A stretch of DNA of 64,000 nt from Phoronis australis (Eukaryota; Phoronida; Phoronidae), in the NCBI GenBank assembly GCA_002633005.1, contig NMRA01000322.1, positions 436,001 to 500,000 of the forward strand. The letters are read 5' to 3'. The notes under the pieces are model-generated. The model searched no databases. It saw only the letters and a list, made by a program, of their open reading frames with translations, and had not been told where the DNA came from. Within the stretch, counting starts at the first letter, position 1. Every line of letters starts with the position of its first letter. A program made the position numbers and the translations under genes. Of this stretch, positions 60,884-64,000 are shown one piece after another.

Positions 60884-61720
60884 CTGAAAACTATAGTAAT
60901 AGATATGTTACAGATACTCAAATCCTTACTTAAACCCTCTAGCATCAAATGAGGGTACTTTGGTTTTTGCCAACTTGCTGCTATAAATTGGTCTCAATTT
61001 GTTCCTTACTCGGATGAGAAGCAGGTCCTGGGTGTGTGTAAATGCTCATCACATAAAATGACAAGTCAACATTTAGAACGGATAGTTTCAAGCAATAACA
61101 AACCGTCAGTTCTTTTGAAATCCTGAAGTGGTCTCTGGTTTGACTAAAATAAAAAACAATTTGAGATAAATTTAACAATGGTAAGTTGTCAAAAGTTATT
61201 TTTTTGTGACGGAGGGTAAGTTTAGTTGCTGCTTTAAGATTTAGGTATCTTATTTGAGATATATTTATTTCATTTATATGGTAAAAATTCCGAATTTAGG
61301 ACAGCGAAAAAATAATTATTTTGAGCCTGTCCGAAATTTTAGAATTAAGACGTGGGAAATTCGAGAAATATGAGAAAGATGGCAAAATCAACATTGTCCA
61401 AAATCTTAGAATTTATGCAGTTCGCTGCTGACAATGTTTCGATTTGCGGCTTTAAACCGTTTGAACTGCCGCTCAGATTTTTGATGGTTATTGCTGACAA
61501 GAAATTCACACGATGTCCTCAAAAACATAAACAGCGATGTTACTGACTTTAAACGCAATTGACTTACCAAACTTTGTGATAGGAAATGTATATATATTTT
61601 TTTCATGTAACATGCTTTGACTGATTATTCGCAATATCCATCGGTGCTCAACGTCTTCATGTTAAACTGTTCGCAAACCAAGCGCAGATGACGCGACTTA
61701 ACAGTGTAACCCTGGCGTGC

Positions 61721-61858
61721 GTTCAGTAACGCTAGGACCAGCGCTAGGACCTAACTAAAATCTAGCCAAAATCATGCGTTGTCATTTAAAATACACTGTA
61801 ATATCTCATGTAATCTTGCGAAATCTTGCTTTATAGCGAGGTCCTAACGTCACTGAAC
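61721..61858. mobile_element. short MITE (138 bases)
   Basis: GTTCAGTAACGCTAGGACC at the left pairs with GGTCCTAACGTCACTGAAC at the right, with two mismatches. There is no coding content and no clear target duplication. Confidence 0.6.
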
Positions 61859-62876
61859 AGGACGCTGGTTTGTTTCTGGGGCAGTGTGTGCAGCATACTT
61901 ATGAGTAACTTGTCAATGAAAAACAAGCCATACATTGGTCACTTCGTGTGACTTGTTGTTAAGGCTGAAAAGTTCTCTGTCCTGACTTGTGCTTGAATCT
62001 GGGAATTGATTTTTTGCTATCCATTCAGGCGTCTAAAAATACAATAAGCTATTTGGGACCACCGATCGAATACTATAGGTCACGTGTTGTGAACATCATG
62101 TGGTACGTAAGAAGATCTAATGAATTCTTATTCATATTAGGACTCTACATAAGTGGCAGGAGTAAATATGAGGAGAAAATTAATTTCAATTGTATCACTT
62201 ATACAAGGTCCAGTCGGGCATTAAGCAGTAGTTGCTGGCAACTGCGTTCAGCTGTACACCCAGTGATTGCATCTAGCGTTTTCCACAAACTGTTTTACTG
62301 TTTTGAGATATTGCGCATCTTCTTGGTAACTGCCATTCGAAAATTTATATTAACTATAATAAAGCCCTAGGGAGCCTGAAAATAGAAATGCTGGTGCTTA
62401 ACTGCTGAGCCAGAGAGTTGCCCTAGTCACCCATGACCTTTGAAATTTAAGTTCAAAAGGATATAGAAAATTGTCTGTCACCCCGATGCCAAGGCTTTTT
62501 CTTTTTCTTTTGTCGCTAACATTTATTTGCCCAAATCAGGAATACGAGTGACAAATTGTGTCGCCACTGGGATTTTTGAATGAACTTTATATCAGCTATG
62601 TGGAGTGCTGCATATTGTATCATTGTGATGATTTTTAAGATTACATTCATATATTTGGTCTGTATTGTCAGGTGGACTTTTAGTGCTGAAAAGTTTGTAA
62701 TTTGTCTTATCGAATATTTGAGTAAGGTAGCAGTCAACAGAACAAGAAAATCTCACCCCCATCGCTGTTTGTAACCATAAGCCCAACCAGAGCAGTATGT
62801 GGGTATTCAGCATCTACAATTAAAAAGACAATGTATTAAAAGTCACCTATGAAGAATTTTGTGATTGGTTATCAAT
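61859..62876. other. no gene recognised
   Basis: A 127-codon plus frame (61987-62370) has no recognised motif or splice support. Confidence 0.35.
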
Positions 62877-64000
62877 TTACCGTATTCGCCGTAGTAACCG
62901 CCCATGCCCCTATAAGCGCCCCCCACGCATTTTCGGACTTTGCTAAAATAAGCACCCAGTCCATGAACGTGTACGTGCGAAAAATCCTTACCTACAGTGT
63001 CCTAAAATTTTACAGTAACATCATCAATTTATCAGTAATATCCGACAGTCCTGAAAAAATCATTGTGAGCAGAATTTGTAGACCACGAGCCTCGCCGCTA
63101 TGTCGGTATTTAGCCGTGACAATGTACTTCAAACTTCTGCCATGCCTCAAAATGAAAACACAAAAGTTTTGCTGATCTTGCGAGGACCAATGGTCTGGCT
63201 TTTCAGAACAGAAGTAGTGTACTTGTCTACGGGATTGCTTTGTAGATATTTCCCAAATTTCTTTGTAGGTCTACAAGTGAAAATCGCGAATCGAAGACTA
63301 ATAAAAAGCTTGGCCAGTGTTAAAAGCACGTGGCGAGGAAAAGCGCCTAGTTCTTACCGTATAAAAACGTGTTGTTTTATTTCGCTGTTACGGATTTACT
63401 TGTATTTGGACACACCGTAGCCTACAAAGTTCGGCAGGCCAATAAGGTCCGTAGCAGGAGTTGGGGGTCTGTTCGGAGATAAATTCGATGTATTCTTCCG
63501 TGAAATACAGACAGGAGAACCTAGATCTGTGTTGTTTATACTGTGCTAAACATACAAAACGCGTGTTATCCTGGCCAGTGGCGCGGAACCCGATCACAGG
63601 CCCGTCACGGCCGGACTGACTCGTTATCCCGGCCAGTGGCTCGGAACCCGATCAGGCCCGCCCGGCACGAACATAACCAGCTTGAATTGGAAACTCAGGG
63701 CTTGGAATTTTCCGCGGAAACACAGATTTCCGCTTTTTTCAAATGTTCTGTCGGCGTATTTTATTATATTTCTGCGTAAAAAATCAGATTTGATATAAAA
63801 TTTCTGCGGCAAATTTCTTTCTTACTGCGGCGTTGCCAGTGACTTTCACCTCGAAAAGCGGAAGTTGCTCTTTATGTTTTGGAGGAACGTAAATTGTCAA
63901 CATTCCTGGGGCACCTGGGAAAGCGTGGTGGATTTCTTCAGTGGCGTCTCATGAGATTGTAAATCGCGGTGACAAATACTGCGACTCTGCAGCCAAAAAT
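62877..64000. mobile_element. transposon with CCGTATTCGCC ends, copy 2 (right end not seen)
   Basis: It starts TTACCGTATTCGCCGTAGTA and follows copy 1 through CCATGAACGTGTACGTGCGA, GTATTTAGCCGTGACAAT and TTGCGAGGACCA. Similarity fades after about 63350, and no right terminus is found before the window ends, so the true end is uncertain. Confidence 0.6.
63564..63668. repeat. two ~58-base tandem units
   Basis: GGCCAGTGGCGCGGAACCCG and GGCCAGTGGCTCGGAACCCG stand 58-59 bases apart, each followed by ATCA(CA)GGCCCG. Confidence 0.7.

Noticed and set aside
61987-62370. 127-codon plus-strand frame
   Set aside because: No recognisable motif, AT-driven codon use, and no splice evidence.
1-64000. CRISPR arrays, bacterial operons, phage or rRNA genes
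   Set aside because: None is present. The spaced repeats seen have no constant repeat with unique spacers, and the gene structure is that of an animal.

Overview
The window is animal genomic DNA. It is AT-rich, has small exons between long introns bounded by GT-AG sites, and is crowded with mobile-element debris. Two genes are recognisable, both split by introns, so the long continuous reading frames typical of bacteria are absent. The repeats (gypsy-type LTR, LINE tail, Harbinger-type MITEs, fold-back elements) and a DNMT1-type gene fit a marine invertebrate. I lean to a non-vertebrate deuterostome, but nothing in the sequence proves a phylum.

Layout. 1-9990: repeats, including a ~490-base near-identical direct duplication, a decayed gypsy element with a palindrome-rich insertion at its edge, and anonymous sequence. 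10012-24205, minus strand: a single-domain (about 50 kDa class) hexokinase. Ten coding exons were reconstructed with compatible phases; the start exon was not found and one exon runs into the 472-base N gap. 24206-29191: the region between two divergent genes, filled with LINE-tail fragments and two large fold-back elements. 29192-44207, plus strand: seven phase-compatible exons for the N-terminal part of a DNMT1-like maintenance DNA methyltransferase (DMAP1-binding-type region, Lys/Ser-rich linker, PCNA-binding-like box). Its RFTS, CXXC, BAH and catalytic exons were not found downstream. A ~3 kb DNA transposon with matching inverted ends and a direct target repeat sits in its first intron. 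46970-61200, minus strand: an unrecognised gene with a run of symmetric phase-1 exons, two of them clearly duplicates, ending in acidic and Ser/Gln-rich exons. Its introns hold two copies of a long-inverted-repeat element built from a degenerate minisatellite. 58760-64000: two copies of a transposon whose ends read CCGTATTCGCC.

Hexokinase phosphorylates glucose at the entry to glycolysis and DNMT1 copies CpG methylation at replication forks. Their head-to-head order is the only relationship visible here; no operon-like link is implied.

The most useful new observations are: (1) single-N positions that coincide with the start of near-identical direct repeats, probably unmerged haplotypes; (2) the unknown gene with duplicated symmetric exons; (3) ~120-150-base repeat arrays carrying CTCF-like cores, two of them perfect matches to the published consensus; (4) the minisatellite-armed fold-back family.
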